Origin: Sclerotinia nivalis
Taxonomy: Eukaryota; Ascomycota; Leotiomycetes; Helotiales; Sclerotiniaceae
Reading direction: 5' to 3'
Length of the DNA stretch: 64,000 nt
NCBI GenBank assembly: GCA_029531795.1
Contig: JAPEIS010000016.1
Location: forward strand, 744,001-808,000
Part shown: positions 11,085 through 21,972 of the stretch, piece after piece
Layout: every line of letters begins with the position of its first letter
How positions within the stretch are numbered: position 1 is the stretch's first letter
Notes under the pieces: model-generated
The model's database searches: none
What the model was told of the DNA's origin: nothing
Seen by the model: the letters and a program-made list of their open reading frames with translations, nothing else
Program-made: the position numbers and the translations under genes

Positions 11085-11694
11085 GGATCATGTTATAATA
11101 CGTTTTTCTTTTTGACCTTGATACTGTCCCTACATCTTCTTAAATCACAGTCTAGATTACTTATTCTAAGATTGTCACACTGTCGATATATGCCTACTAG
11201 GATCATAAATGCCACTGCAATATTCAGAGACGTGATCAACACGCTACCTATTTCACGTCCCCTGATAACTCGAGTGCCAGACTTAATACGATCGGGATAT
11301 GAGGTGTAGATGTTTGAGGGCTCTCATCCATGTACATCGCTATATGTCGACAACGTTACTTTTCCCTGTTTAAGTATCTCTGGAAGGATATTCGAGAGAG
11401 GCTTGCTGGTTTAATTGGTCGCTGAACAGGGCATTAATGCCAAAAATAAGTTCTGGACGACAGAAGCTTAAGGATGTATAGCATAGGTTTTATTAGCTTC
11501 AATCGATACGTTGAGACTTTAGCATCGTGCAGATTCCAGTCATTTCGTTGTGTATCCAATACTTCGGATGCTATTGTGGAAGAGTTCATTCATTATGTAT
11601 AAATACTAGCTATTTGCCGTCTCGTTTGATTTTCGTTCTTTAACTTCAATCGACTTTAACACTTATTCAATTTTAATCTCAATCAAGCTTTAAA

Positions 11695-12060
11695 ATGCCT
11701 TCTCCTATTCGTCAGCTACGTTCCCGCTGCGTGCAAGCATTTATGATCACAATGATGTCCACTGCATGGTCAGAATGGATACTTCAGCAGGGTGGCAACT
11801 GGGATTCGGAAGAGGGGGTTCAGAAGTTTACAGAGCTTTTCAACAGCAGCGGATGTAAATGCACATCTTGTACCAAGGACTTAGTATGTGTATTTCATCT
11901 CTAGGGTAAAATGGAGTTCTAATATGATAAATCGCAGAATGATAGTGCGAAATAACCTTGCAACCGACCACAATAGTCATTTCCTACCCAGGTATGTATT
12001 TTACTATTAAGTAGTATAGTTGACGAATCACTTACCTGTATTGCAGGATATGATGCCTAG
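11695..12060 (+). CDS. Small Cys-containing hypothetical protein, three exons
   Basis: The start MPSPIRQLRSRC is preceded by a pyrimidine-rich leader (TTTAACTTCAATCGAC.. CTCAATC) typical of fungal transcripts. Proposed exons are 11695-11883, 11946-11991 and 12047-12060, with introns GTATGT..GATAG and GTATGT..TTGCAG. The product is about 82 residues: an amphipathic N-terminus (WSEWILQQGGNWDSEEGVQKFTEL... region), CKCTSC near residue 60 and the end SYPGYDA. If the acceptor CGCAG at 11933-11937 is used instead, the protein ends early as LNDSAK. No signal peptide and no family recognised. Confidence 0.45.
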
Positions 12061-12226
12061 GTAGATGGATGGGACGGAAAAGTTGTGGGAGAGGGTTTTC
12101 TTTGGGAGGGGGTTGGGGAGTGGTTTACATGTGCTGGAAATTCAACATCCATTATCGAGATGAAGTATTTCTATGAGGGAGTAGGTTTATGGACATTTTG
12201 ACCTTGCAAAGTACATAATGACAGAA

Positions 12227-12715
12227 TTAAACTCTATTTCTAATACCAATACGGCTATCACCTCTATATTCATGACTTTCTAATCCTACTTCAATTATGG
12301 CCCCGGTATAAAGTGATATGGAAGAGCCGGCTTCACCCAGGACCTGGTTCAACCTCTCAAGAAACCTTGCTGATATCTTTTTGAGCTGGAATTCATCTGG
12401 TCTAGGAACTTTCAATCTCATCATCTCGTTGAAAACTTTCCAGGCCCTTGTATCATTAATGATATCGACATCCAAATTGACAAATCCCTCGAGTATACTA
12501 AGTCGTTGAAATGTCCCCACTGCTTCCTCCATACAGTTTGCCCCTTTGAGAAGCCTAGGTTGCACTCTATCTCCAAAGATTCACATCTGAACCTTAGTTG
12601 GCTTTCCATCTTCAAATAGTCCTAACTAAACTTACCATAACCCTTTGCTACCACCAAATATGATTAGACAGTCTTCCAGGTCTTTCCAAATACGAATTTG
12701 TGGTCTCATCTATCT
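12227..12715 (-). CDS. Hypothetical helical protein, exon structure unresolved
   Basis: A clean minus-strand frame from about 12570 to a TAA at 12227 encodes roughly 113 residues (GTFQRLSILEGFVNLDVDIINDT.. region, RAWKVFNEMMRLKVPRPDE, FLERLNQVLGEAGSS). Upstream, a second frame (MESQLRFRCESLEIEC) and a GTAAGT donor near 12633 suggest one or two more exons reaching about 12700. Codon use resembles the neighbouring host genes rather than the AT-rich repeats. It converges with the 11.7-kb gene. No domain recognised. Confidence 0.45.
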
Positions 12716-12911
12716 CCGCAAGAGATCCACTCATCTTGGTATTGATGCCATTGTTCATTCTAGTTGTTGTGTTATTGAACGAAGGAGGTTTTGGTGATGA
12801 GAATTCTATATAATAATGGTTCACTAACCTTCATATGAAGTCAAAATAAGATACTACACTCTGCCTACCTCACTTTTCTCCTTCAAACTACTTTCTAGAA
12901 CATTCACTTTC

Positions 12912-13828
12912 ATGTCTTCCTACCTTGTCGGGTCTTTTGATGGACTTAGAGGCCCTGTCCCTATATGTAAATGGATAAAACCTTGCGATCGATCTGAGAC
13001 CGACGAGGAGCTTCAATCTATCTGGAGTTGTATTCCAGCCAAAGACCTGATGACGGAGAGGAATCTACTTGAATCACCATCTGGAAAAACTGTGTCAGTC
13101 ATACTCTTTATTTCTGAAATAATGTTTTCATATACTAATGGTCTTTATATAGCTTTGTTTTGAAACTTAATTCACACGATGCCTCATATATTAAATCGAA
13201 AATACCCCAAGAGCCTTTCGAATTCGGTATAAAATTGATTGAGATATGGACTGGCAAAATCATTGGAGTCCAAGATGTTATGCAAGAGTTGAAAGTGATC
13301 GTTGAGGAAATTGAGGTCCCTCGAGCCCCTCTAGAGGGGATGCCGATGCTTTCATATCCAAAATCATTACAAGAATGTATAAAGGAGTCTCAACAGAAGT
13401 TTAATAAGGTTATATGGGGTCGAAAGCGGAAGCTTACAACTATCAAACCAGGGGGTGACTTGGAGCGTTGGAAGAAGATCAGAACAAATGCCGATAAGAT
13501 GGCATTGGACGAAATAGAGGCAGATGATGGCGAGTGTGATAAAGAGCAACTTAGAGGGATGATGGAGATGATCAAAGGATTAAAATTGAAGAGGGCAAAG
13601 AAAGAAAAGGAGCGAATACGACAGGGAACTTGGGTGAGAAAATATCGTTGCGAATCTTGTTTTGTTACGATTGGTTCGGAGGGTATATGTGAAAGGTGTG
13701 AAGAGAGTGAGAGGGAAAGGAAGAGAGAGTTACCTTGTATGTTATGTTTTGTTCTGATAGCAGGTGGAGGTATATGTCAGGAGTGTCGTAATAAGATATG
13801 CGAAGATTGGGTGGGTAAAATCGTTTAA
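12912..13828 (+). CDS. Tandem zinc-ribbon-like protein, unknown function
   Basis: Exons 12912-13093 and 13153-13828, joined by an intron GTCAGT..TATATAG with a perfect TACTAAT branch site. Splicing gives a continuous frame of about 285 residues. The first 90 residues form a mixed alpha/beta region (WIKPCDRSETDEELQSIW, FGIKLIEIWTGKIIGVQDV). A Lys/Glu-rich helix follows (ERWKKIRTNADKMAL, LKLKRAKKEKERIRQGTW). Two back-to-back C-x2-C-x10-C-x2-C modules (CESCFVTIGSEGICERC, CMLCFVLIAGGGICQEC) end the protein. The paired CxxC sets should bind zinc; the basic helix suggests nucleic-acid or protein contact, but that is inference. A pyrimidine-rich leader precedes the ATG. It abuts the AT-rich block and the proposed inversion breakpoint. 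I do not recognise the family. Confidence 0.65.
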
Positions 13829-13879
13829 GGGAAAATGTAAATCCAAATAGCAATCGATAATTTCTATAAATGAATATTC

Positions 13880-15503
13880 TTGGATAATACTATGGATTTA
13901 ATTTATAAAATATACAGAGAGCTAAACAGTATATCTCTAGATACCCCAGGATATAATTTGATTTATTCAATTTCAATATATATATCAAATAATATCTTCC
14001 TTTTAATATCTTCTTCATTCTTTAATATACTATCAATCTTATATATAAACTTTTTTTTATAATGATTATAAACTCTAATTCAAAACAAATTAAAGATCTA
14101 ATAAAGAATATCTATATCAATTTTAATATTGAAAGTTTTTATATAATTTATAATATTGAAGATAATGAAGATTGCAGAGAAATTGAAAACTATTCTGAAG
14201 TATAAACTGGTATGCTATTTCTTGTTTTTCAAGTATTAACAAATATTATATACAAACCTAATAGCAATGAATTAGTCAAACCTATAACATTTAATTATAT
14301 TAAATCATATTATTATCAAAAGCTTATATCTAAAATAAAAATTGCCCTTCTATCAGATCCCAAAAATTATAATTATGCCTATACTATTCTGATTAATATA
14401 ATAAATAATCTCCATTTAAAATCTATATAGCAAATCCCAAAAGACTTTTTGTAATTTGCAATTAAATATATAATCAAGGAATGTAATGAACAGCAATCTA
14501 TAAAAAACTGAATATTTTCAATATCTCAGTATTATAAGATTAAAGAAGTACAGAATTTTCGAATATTGATTTAAAGAATAGATTGTTTTGACAATATATA
14601 TATCTATAGTGAAAACGATTGTATTGTTTATACAAATCTATCAATAATCGAGGATATCATTAATGATATTAAAGAGAGTGTTTTTAAGAAAAGATAGAAT
14701 TATATTATTGTAATTAAAATATTTAATCTTGGAGTTGGTATAACTATAAATGATTTAGTTCAAATAGAAGTGGATTAATTAATCTATAAGAAATAGAATA
14801 TAACTATCTTCAAGATTTACTTCTAATATAATGGAGAATCATTTGTGATTAATAAATTGAGAGCCCCTTTAAATATATTATAAAAATCAAAACTATATAT
14901 CTAATATTAATGGCGATATTATAGGTTTTGTAATTGAAGAGGTCTCATTTGATAAACAATTCATTAATCTCTTGCATATCAAATTCAATATCAATATAAC
15001 TCTAAATAAGAAACAGACCTTCTTTAAATCATTTGTGGATTATTTTCATATATAATCGAAGCCCTATTAGATAATGAATTTCGAGGATGAAGAATATCCT
15101 TTTTATATTTTAGATAGCAAAGATTTATTTATATTAATAGAATGAGTTTATCATTAGATTTCTTTAATATGATTTTTAATTGTTAATTTAATAATAAGGG
15201 AGAATATGATTTATATTATGAAATCATTGATTAATAAAACTTACTGATATATCAATGAGTATTTTGCTTAAATAATTAAATTTTTGGATTTTATTATAAT
15301 TTCGAAAAAGAATTTCGAGATATCTGATATAGTAAATAACTTGTGTATTATACTTAGAGAAAAGAATATTATTAATGATAATGAAAAAGTAATTCATCTA
15401 GTAAAACAATTATTATAAATATTAATTCAATATAAAAGGAATTTCGGATTGAAAAAAACTAATTTAGAAATATTTGTAGGAATGCAATAGTTTACAATCT
15501 ATA
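13880..15503 (+). mobile_element. AT-rich internal part B of the LTR-bounded element
   Basis: 1.6 kb of AT-rich DNA running exactly up to the right LTR (15504). A decayed plus-strand frame is visible at 14640-15490 (IIVIKIFNLGVGITINDLVQ, NGESFVINKLRAPL, FGLKKTNLEIFVGM) with most stops explainable as CAA/CAG/CGA turned to TAA/TAG/TGA. If part A (1200-2998) is reversed and joined after 15503, the frame carries on as RLIYLYDFGLSDQ and QMLLQKACKMS. That supports the two blocks being related parts of one decayed coding region, although the protein is unrecognised. Confidence 0.45.
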
Positions 15504-15789
15504 TGTTACGATCACGCAACAGTTTCGTCAAAACAAGAAACCTAGACGGAGGCGTTCTCATTTCGAATCATCAGCGTAGGAACGTCATCGATCAGTTTGG
15601 AATGTTTAGTAAACAAGCTTCTTTGTATTGCTTATGAAAGGACAGGAATGGTGGCGAACTATAGGCGTTCTGATATCTCTTTATTGATTGAACTTAAAAG
15701 TAATAGTTTATTCATGATTAGAAAGGGTAATGAAAAGTTTGGGCTACGGTTTTACGACTAATTGATTCTTTGCCTATGTGATCTTAACA
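15504..15789 (+). repeat. 286-bp LTR (right copy)
   Basis: Identical to the reverse complement of 2999-3284. Starts TGTTACGATCAC and ends TGATCTTAACA, followed by the GCTAG duplication (15790-15794) and then LINE coding sequence (ASIPKLKTTKK). Purine tracts expected of a PPT are not obvious just upstream. Confidence 0.8.
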
Positions 15790-15799
15790 GCTAGTATTC

Positions 15800-17240
15800 C
15801 GAAACTCAAAACAACTAAGAAAGCGAAGCCTTGATGATCCACTGAGTTGAAAGCCCTTCGGAAACATCTCGCGTCGGTTTACAATACCTCCAAACAATAC
15901 CCCAAGAACGATATGTTCAAGAAGATCTACCAATCGACAAGAAATCATTACTTTCAAGCTATCAAAACAACTAAAAAGAATTATTGGAATGAATTTCTTG
16001 AAAAGGAGGATACTCAAACGATTTTCAAAGCAATATCCTATACAAAAGATCTTCAAACTGAAAAGATCCCGAATATCCGTTCCAGCCCTTCTCAACTCGA
16101 AAGCTCATTCGAAAGAAAATGCTCGGCATTCAGATCAACCTTGTTCCCTCCCCCCCCTATTACCCCGGCACCCATATAGGAAGGGTACAAATAATCGAAC
16201 AAATGGGATTGGTCCAAATTCACCAAAAGCGAGCTTTTTAATGCTTACTCAACCAAGATTAAAGGAAAGACTCCTAGTCCAAACGGAATTACTCAAGAAA
16301 TCATTATCCAAGCTTACAAAGCAATCCCCACAACTTTCTTTATTCTATTCAGCAATTTAATCAATCTCGAGTATCATCTCTTTTGCTGGAAACAAGTTAC
16401 AGGAGCCATACTCAAGAAACCCTTAAAACCAGATTATTCTATTCCAAAAGCATACAGAGTTATTATTCTTCTCAACTGTTTAAGCAAAATAAGCGAAAGA
16501 ATCCTAGCTCAAAGATTTAGTTATCTAACTGAAACGACGAAATTGCTTTACCACTCTCAAATGGATAACAAACAAAAGAAATCAACAATTGATATAGCTT
16601 TTCTATTTACTACAGAAATCGAAAGAAACTCAAGAATCAAAAAAAAAACCTCAACCCTCTTTTTGAATATTAAAAAAGCTTTCGATTATATATCCAAAAA
16701 CCGGTTTTTAGATATCTACAAGAAGTTACATCTTCCAACTAGTTTTATAACTTGGATCTCATCATTTTTGAAAGAAAGATTATTCAAATTCGTATTCGAT
16801 GCTCAAACAGAATCGTTCAAACCAATCAATACTAGAATCCCTCAAGGAAGCCCTATATCATCAATCCTCTTCTTAATCTATATCCGAGATCTCTTTCAAT
16901 CGAACTCGATTGGATTTCTCTCATATATTGATGATATAGCCTTGATCACTTACTTTACCAACTGGAAAAAGAATATTTTTACTCTCGAAAAAGCAGCTAC
17001 AAACATCTATATTCTTGATGAAAAAAACACCATCCAATTCGATTTAACAAAAACAAAACTAATGCATTTCTTCACATCCAAATACACAAAAGACACTTCA
17101 ATCAAGCTACCCAACCTCGAGATTGTTCAACCTTCGACACTAATCAGATGGTTAGATGTATGGTTCGATCCTGGCCTTAGCTTCAAACAATATATTACAA
17201 TCAAAGCTACTCAAGCCAAAGCTTTGTTCTATTGAATGGC
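15800..17240 (+). pseudogene. LINE reverse transcriptase domain, decayed
   Basis: Frames at 15847-16360 cover the linker before RT (ELKALRKHLASVYN, NYWNEFLEKED). 16543-17235 carries RT motifs: HSQMDNKQKKS, LFLNIKKAFDYISKNRF, TRIPQGSPISSILFLIYI and the catalytic FLSYIDDIALI (YxDD type). Frameshifts near 16000-16180 and TAG/TGA codons (for example at 17235) break the ORF. Compared with the copy at 58554-61324, several Ala/Gly codons are replaced by Thr/Asn/Lys, in line with transition damage. Confidence 0.8.
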
Positions 17241-17336
17241 TAGGCTAGCTAATATTGAGAAAGGACTTAGTCCCAAAGTCATAAGATAATTATATATGGC
17301 TTGCGTAACCAGTATAACTGATTACAGTTTTATCAT

Positions 17337-18410
17337 TTGATGGAAAGGTCAAATTCAATTCAAGAAAACTCTTCAATCAAAGAAGAATACGATTCCCTTG
17401 CTTTAGAAAAAATTGATTATTTTCATTTCCCTCTTTGGAAAAGGGATACTCTATACAAAGTCAATATCAGCAAACTATTCAAGGAAGATATTGTAATCAT
17501 TCATAATTTAGCTTTCAAATATAGAAGCAAAAACATTATTGTTATATATATAGATGCCTTGTCAATTTTGGAAAGGATAGGAATAGGAATCGGGATCGTT
17601 GCTATTTCGGCCAACGATCAAGTTCTTTATAAAGAAATATTTAATATTGATGTAAATCAATTAATGTATAATAGTGAATTTTTTGGAGTTACAAGAGTAA
17701 TCGAATATGCAAGTTCTATAGTTCAACCAGGTCAGAAATTCAAGATCTACTTTGATAATCAGACCGGACTTTATCGATTGAAAATACCTTCGGATACTTC
17801 TGGTCAAACATGTCAAATCAGAGCAATCAAGGTTATAGAAACTCTTATAAGGAAAAAAACTGAGATCTCCCTTAATTGGGTTCCTGAGTATACCTTGATA
17901 GAAGGAAATGAATTAATCGATATTCTTGCAAAAGAAACTATAAGATTAAGATTATCGTCGAACGAAACTAGCTTTGTTTTATTAGGAATGAATATCAAAA
18001 GAACGAAATCTGAAGATTGGATTATCCTTCTCAATACAAACAACCCCCGACAATCATTATCATCATATACAAAAACTTACCCTTGGAAAACCAGCTCAAA
18101 AATCGGTATTCCAGGGAATATCAAAAGAAATATCATCAATGTTCTTTTCCAATTAAAGATTGATTATGGATACTTCAAATCATATTTACAATACTTTAGA
18201 ATCTCAGCAAATGATAAATGTAGATATGGAAAAAGAGAAACTCTTGATCATTTATTATTCAGTTGCTCTTTATATAAGAAAGCAAGAAGAAAACTCAAAG
18301 AAAATAATTTATTGTTTAGACTTACTATAAAATACCTATTTTATATCAAAACAGGAATAATCAAAACCCTTGAATTCATCGATACAACAAGAATAGCTAT
18401 TAGATCATAA
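17337..18410 (+). pseudogene. LINE RNase H domain and C-terminal CCHC, decayed
   Basis: Frame continuous with the RT but opened after a stop. RNase H landmarks are VIYIDALSILERIG (first Asp), the GVTRVIEYAS helix (Glu replaced by V/T context), YFDNQTGLY (Asp) and VPEYTLIEGNELIDILAKE. C-terminal zinc-binding segment CRYGKRETLDHLLFSC. Ends with TAA at 18408-18410 before the 3' UTR. Confidence 0.75.
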
Positions 18411-18778
18411 TATTTCAAACGAATATAAAAAAAAGGAAAAGAGGTAGAAACAAAAAGAGTAGAAGGAACAAGAAGAACAAAGGAAAAAACGAATGATGAA
18501 ATTGAAAGAAGGGTATAAATCCTTCTACAATTTTAAATAAATATTATTTCTTTTGTTATCTCTATTATATATTTCGACATTTGTAGAGCAGGATCATTCC
18601 CTAAGACTAGTTTTCACTTTCTTCATTCAATTCAAAAGATTGAGTCCATCTCAATCGTTCAAATTATATATTTAGCCAAACCTATAAGCCAGCTTACCTT
18701 TATTATATTACCTGTTAGGGGTTTGAAAGAGCCTCCAGCCGTCTTAGATAATCTTAGACTCAGTGTAGACGTTAATTT

Positions 18779-18819
<41 letters not shown>

Positions 18820-19074
18820 GTCATCAATCGGTCTATTTTGAAATCTATTGTAGAGATCATAATATCATTTCGATCTATCTCCCTCTACATTTTTCTCATC
18901 TTATCAAACCATTCGATGTTAAATGCTTTGGTATCTTAAAATAGGTGTACAGATATGAAATCAATGCTTTCATCCGAATCCACATTAATAATATCAGCAA
19001 GCTCGAGTTCTTTTTGGCGTTTCATACTGTATATATACAGTCTATGATTATTTCGAACGTCCTAAAGAATTACT

Positions 19075-19637
19075 GAAGAGCCAGGCTTATCCTATTTAAC
19101 CCGCAAGCTGTCATTTCTAAGTTAGATATCAAATTACGAATGCTAATATCTACAAGGCCCTTCAAGGCCAGCATCGATATTTGGACCTTATAGACACCAT
19201 ATAACACAATCAAAGCTCTTTCGCAAACTACGCTTATGAGAACTCAAATTAATAATCACCAACGAAGTTCACTCACTCCTATTTTCCAGATTATCAAGTA
19301 TATAGCGAAAGGAATGAAGGCAATGGTTTATGAAATAACCCTTTTAAAAGTAGAGAACCGTAATCTTCGAAAACATAATGAAACTCTTAGTAAGTGCCAA
19401 AGGATTAAAAAAACATATATTCATCAAAGACATTTACTTATTGTAAAGAATACATAAGATGTTTTAGTCCAAGAGGAGGTGAAGGAGTAGATAGTGCAGG
19501 ATATATATAAAAATCGAGATTTTCATAAAGAGAGATCAGCGATTATGCAGTATTGTGGTAACTATAGCAAGCCTGATCATAATACACGAATATACCAAAT
19601 AGATGCTGAAATGTCAGATGTATATAGTTCTGAATAA
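19075..19637 (+). pseudogene. pogo/Fot1-like DDE transposase, C-terminal remnant
   Basis: The plus-strand frame reads SIDIWTL-TPYNT, then LLKVENRNLRKHNETLSKCQRIKKT and YCGNYSKPDHNTRIYQID, ending at a TAA (19635-19637). This is the usual tail of fungal CENP-B/pogo-type transposases: a leucine-zipper-like segment followed by a CCHC knuckle, here degraded (CGNYSKPDHNTRIY, with one Cys and one spacing residue lost). Stops at the TPHN position and in the linker fit CAA/CAG to TAA/TAG. The catalytic DDE core is absent from the window, so only the 3' end of a copy survives. Confidence 0.7.
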
Positions 19638-19927
19638 TTTTAATTAACTTGTATCGGGATATTCATCATGTGAATCCATTAGCGTTTACGCTAGTACCTT
19701 GATCGAGCTTTATATAGCTCGTTGTTTCCATAGTTCTAGTTCTTTAGGCAAATCAATACGAATAACTTACGAGTACTATTGAATGCTTCACCTTCCTATA
19801 TATGTGCCTATCGACAACTTGGTTTGTGATGGTGCAATTGGTCTTGGAAGTGATATCGTGTTGGAAAAGTGGCCAGGGTACTGATAAATCACGTTAGAGA
19901 GAATAATTAGGCCTTAGGTCTTTCAAA

Positions 19928-20323
19928 ATGACAGTTTGTGAGTGGGGCGCCATTAGAATTTTGCGCCAAGGCCCTAAACAGTCGCAGTATTTAAAGCGTT
20001 TGAAACGTTCGAAACGTTCGGAACGTTTGGAACGTTTGAAATTTAGACCTTTCATATTCATTATCGGCAATCATCAAAACAATATCATGGAATCAATACC
20101 CCAAAAACGCTACCAAATCTGTAAATGCTTTGAGCACTCAAACAAATTTACCGATGCTCCAAATCATGATATAGAAATTCAAATGGGTAGTTGTGGTAGA
20201 TATTGTCCATTTTGCGATGCTGAGTTCTCTAGGGCCTCAAACCTGTATATGTATATCAAAGTATGCAAGAATTGTACGAATGTTACTATTAAGCTTGAAA
20301 ACAAAGGTGGATTTGTTTTGTAA
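19928..20323 (+). CDS. Hypothetical protein with degenerate zinc finger
   Basis: 131-residue ORF. The likely true start is the internal MESIPQKRYQICKC near 20088, since the preceding codons translate a GAAACGTTC microsatellite (KRLKRSKRSERLERLK). It contains CPFCDAEFSRASNLYMYIKVC, which looks like a C2H2/C2HC finger whose first His has become Tyr (CAT to TAT). It ends KLENKGGFVL. It may be a small host gene or the start of a decayed mobile-element protein continuing at 20349. Function unknown. Confidence 0.35.
   Translation: MTVCEWGAIRILRQGPKQSQYLKRLKRSKRSERLERLKFRPFIFIIGNHQNNIMESIPQKRYQICKCFEHSNKFTDAPNHDIEIQMGSCGRYCPFCDAEFSRASNLYMYIKVCKNCTNVTIKLENKGGFVL
20000..20043 (+). repeat. GAAACGTTC-type microsatellite
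   Basis: Five imperfect copies of a 9-bp, partly palindromic unit (GAAACGTTC / GGAACGTTT) in a row. They create the basic KRLKRSKRSERLERLK stretch if translated. Confidence 0.6.
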
Positions 20324-20348
20324 GTAAAAGATAAATTCTTTATATATT

Positions 20349-20708
20349 TTGTTTATTTATAAGACTTCTAGAGATCATTTATGGAAAAACATTGAATCGA
20401 GATTTTTATATGGTTTATTTTCACAAAATTCCAGCAAACACTCAGATCTACAAACGAATACTTTCCCAATACAATTCTCAACATTCCTTCTATTGAAACT
20501 CAATCGAATTTTATGGATTCCGATTAATCCTATATATGAACAAATCTCGATGGCTCCGACTCTAGCAATTCTATTTCAGTTTACAAATTCAGAACTTGAA
20601 CAAGACTTTCTATGGTTCAATAGACTAGATATCAATCAAATTTCTGAGAAACTTGATTCTGCTTTCATTGAAGATGTCGGAAAAAACGAACGACCTATTA
20701 TACATTAG
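20349..20708 (+). CDS. Unrecognised ORF
   Basis: 119 codons, read only because the frame is open. The product has LWKNIESRFLYGLFSQ and ELEQDFLWFNRLDINQISEKL segments that look like a helical globular protein. The first codons are not a convincing start. The LINE 3' end inserted just downstream (20856) may have cut it. No family recognised. Confidence 0.3.
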   Translation: MFIYKTSRDHLWKNIESRFLYGLFSQNSSKHSDLQTNTFPIQFSTFLLLKLNRILWIPINPIYEQISMAPTLAILFQFTNSELEQDFLWFNRLDINQISEKLDSAFIEDVGKNERPIIH

Positions 20709-20855
20709 AATATTATTATTATGCAGATTTTCAAACATATCATTCATTCCGATATTGATTTTTGGTCATGGAAAGACTTTGAAGAAGTTATCTATCGTAA
20801 CGAAATCACCAAAATTTTGTTTAACCAGCTATGCCAACTTCAAAACATATTTATC

Positions 20856-20889
<34 letters not shown>

Positions 20890-21312
20890 AAATTAACGTC
20901 TACACTGAGTCTAAGACTATCTAAGACGGCTAGAGGCTCTTACGAACCCCTAACAGATAACATAATAAGGGTAAGCTGGCTTATAGGCCTGACTAAATGC
21001 ATAGTTTAAATGATTGAAATAAACTCAATCTTTTGAGTTGAATGGAGGAAGTGAAAACTAATCCTAAGGAATAATCCTGTTCTACAAATGCTGAAGCATA
21101 TAATAAAGATAACAAAAGAAATAATATTTATTTAAAATTGTAGAAAGGTTTACACTCTTCTTTCAATTTCATCGTTCGACTTTTCTACTTCTTCCTCTCT
21201 TGCTCTTCTTGCTTCTTCTTCTACTACCTCTTCTTCTTCTTCTTGTATTCGATTGAGATATTATGATCTAGTAGCTATTCTAATTGTATTGATAAATTCG
21301 AGGGTTTTGGTT
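20856..21312 (-). mobile_element. 5'-truncated LINE copy (3' UTR only)
   Basis: Minus-strand copy of the last ~450 bp of the LINE at 58554-61324: AATC-type tail at 20856-20880, then the GACTCAGTGTAGACG block, the TAAGCCAGCTTACC and CACTTCCTCCATTC blocks, and the start of the 3' UTR near 21300. Typical of incomplete target-primed reverse transcription. Confidence 0.85.
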
Positions 21313-21338
21313 AGACGTTAATTTAATCAATCAATCAA
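21312..21338 (+). repeat. 27-bp LINE 3'-tail fragment, opposite orientation
   Basis: TAGACGTTAATTTAATCAAT followed by CAATCAA: the extreme 3' end of the same LINE family, pointing away from the copy at 20856-21312. The two tails face outward. Confidence 0.6.
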
Positions 21339-21381
21339 ACAATATCGTTCATCTGCCAAATTATATTGTTAGTAGTAAAAG

Positions 21382-21972
21382 CTAAATTATGAATTGGGAT
21401 TTCATACCTTGGATATATTTCGTACGAGAACAGCTTAAATCGTGATGTACGAAATGGCAGTTCGCACAACAACCTCCAAACATAACGCGACTAGGTCCTA
21501 TATCGTATGAAGGTATAGAAATACATCCATCTGCAAAGATCCCATTTCCTGTTTTGCAACGATCGTATAGCAACGCATTAATACTTCCACAAGCTTGCAC
21601 ACATACTGCTTCCATTGCTCGAGGATCGCTAACTACATCAACAAACCCGGGCTTTCGAAACTCTACATCTCGACGGAATGGAAAATTATCGACTATGTAG
21701 CCGACGTCTGTATAACAGTAATTTCCAAACATTATACTAAGTTTCTCTATATTGTATCGACCGCACTGTAATTTTTATTACTTTAAATGAAAAATTGATA
21801 TAAGAAAGATTGAAGATGAGTTCTTACTTGTTCTAATGGTACAATTTGTTTTATATTTGTCTATTTGCCTTTCCCTGATGGATATATACTAAGCTTATCT
21901 GGATTCTTGATATTGTATTCCATTAGTGGATTATTCTTAACCTTCTTCGGAATAGGAATTGATGTATTCATA
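21382..21972 (-). pseudogene. DUF3716-type cysteine-rich fungal protein, one nonsense codon
   Basis: Minus-strand exons 21838-21972 and 21382-21765 are joined by an intron GTAAGA..ATTACAG that keeps frame. The second exon contains AVCVQACGSINALLYDRCKTGN and a C-terminal GGCCANCHF..LSCS module, the Cys pattern of the fungal DUF3716 domain (C-x3-C..C..C..CxxC..C). The upstream REFRKPGFVD-like stretch (here RRDVEFRKPGFVDV) is also typical. A TAG in exon 1 after PSGKGK (near 21862) looks like CAG to TAG. Otherwise the frame is open, so loss is recent or the true start lies downstream. Function of the family is unknown. Confidence 0.6.

Larger units (their letters stand above)
15790..18820 (+). 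mobile_element. Tad-like LINE, reverse transcriptase/RNase H half
   Basis: Right half of the LINE whose ORF1 and endonuclease lie inverted at 3285-5480. It starts at the GCTAG duplication and ends in a 3' tail with GACTCAGTGTAGACGTTAATTTAATC followed by about ten AATC units (18779-18819). The 3' UTR contains the ATTAGTTTTCACTTCC-type block (here ACTAGTTTTCACTTTC) shared with the other LINE copies and with the 866-bp retroposons. Confidence 0.8.

Noticed and set aside
2999..15789. Reading the 286-bp inverted repeats as the sequences that mediated the inversion, or as duplications from staggered breaks
   Set aside because: Their ends are TG..CA and both outer flanks are the same 5-bp GCTAG duplication within one LINE, which identifies them as LTRs. 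The breakpoints must lie in the AT-rich interior and near 1.2 kb.
18779..18819. AATC arrays as ordinary microsatellites
   Set aside because: Each lies directly after the same LINE/retroposon 3' block, so they are element tails.
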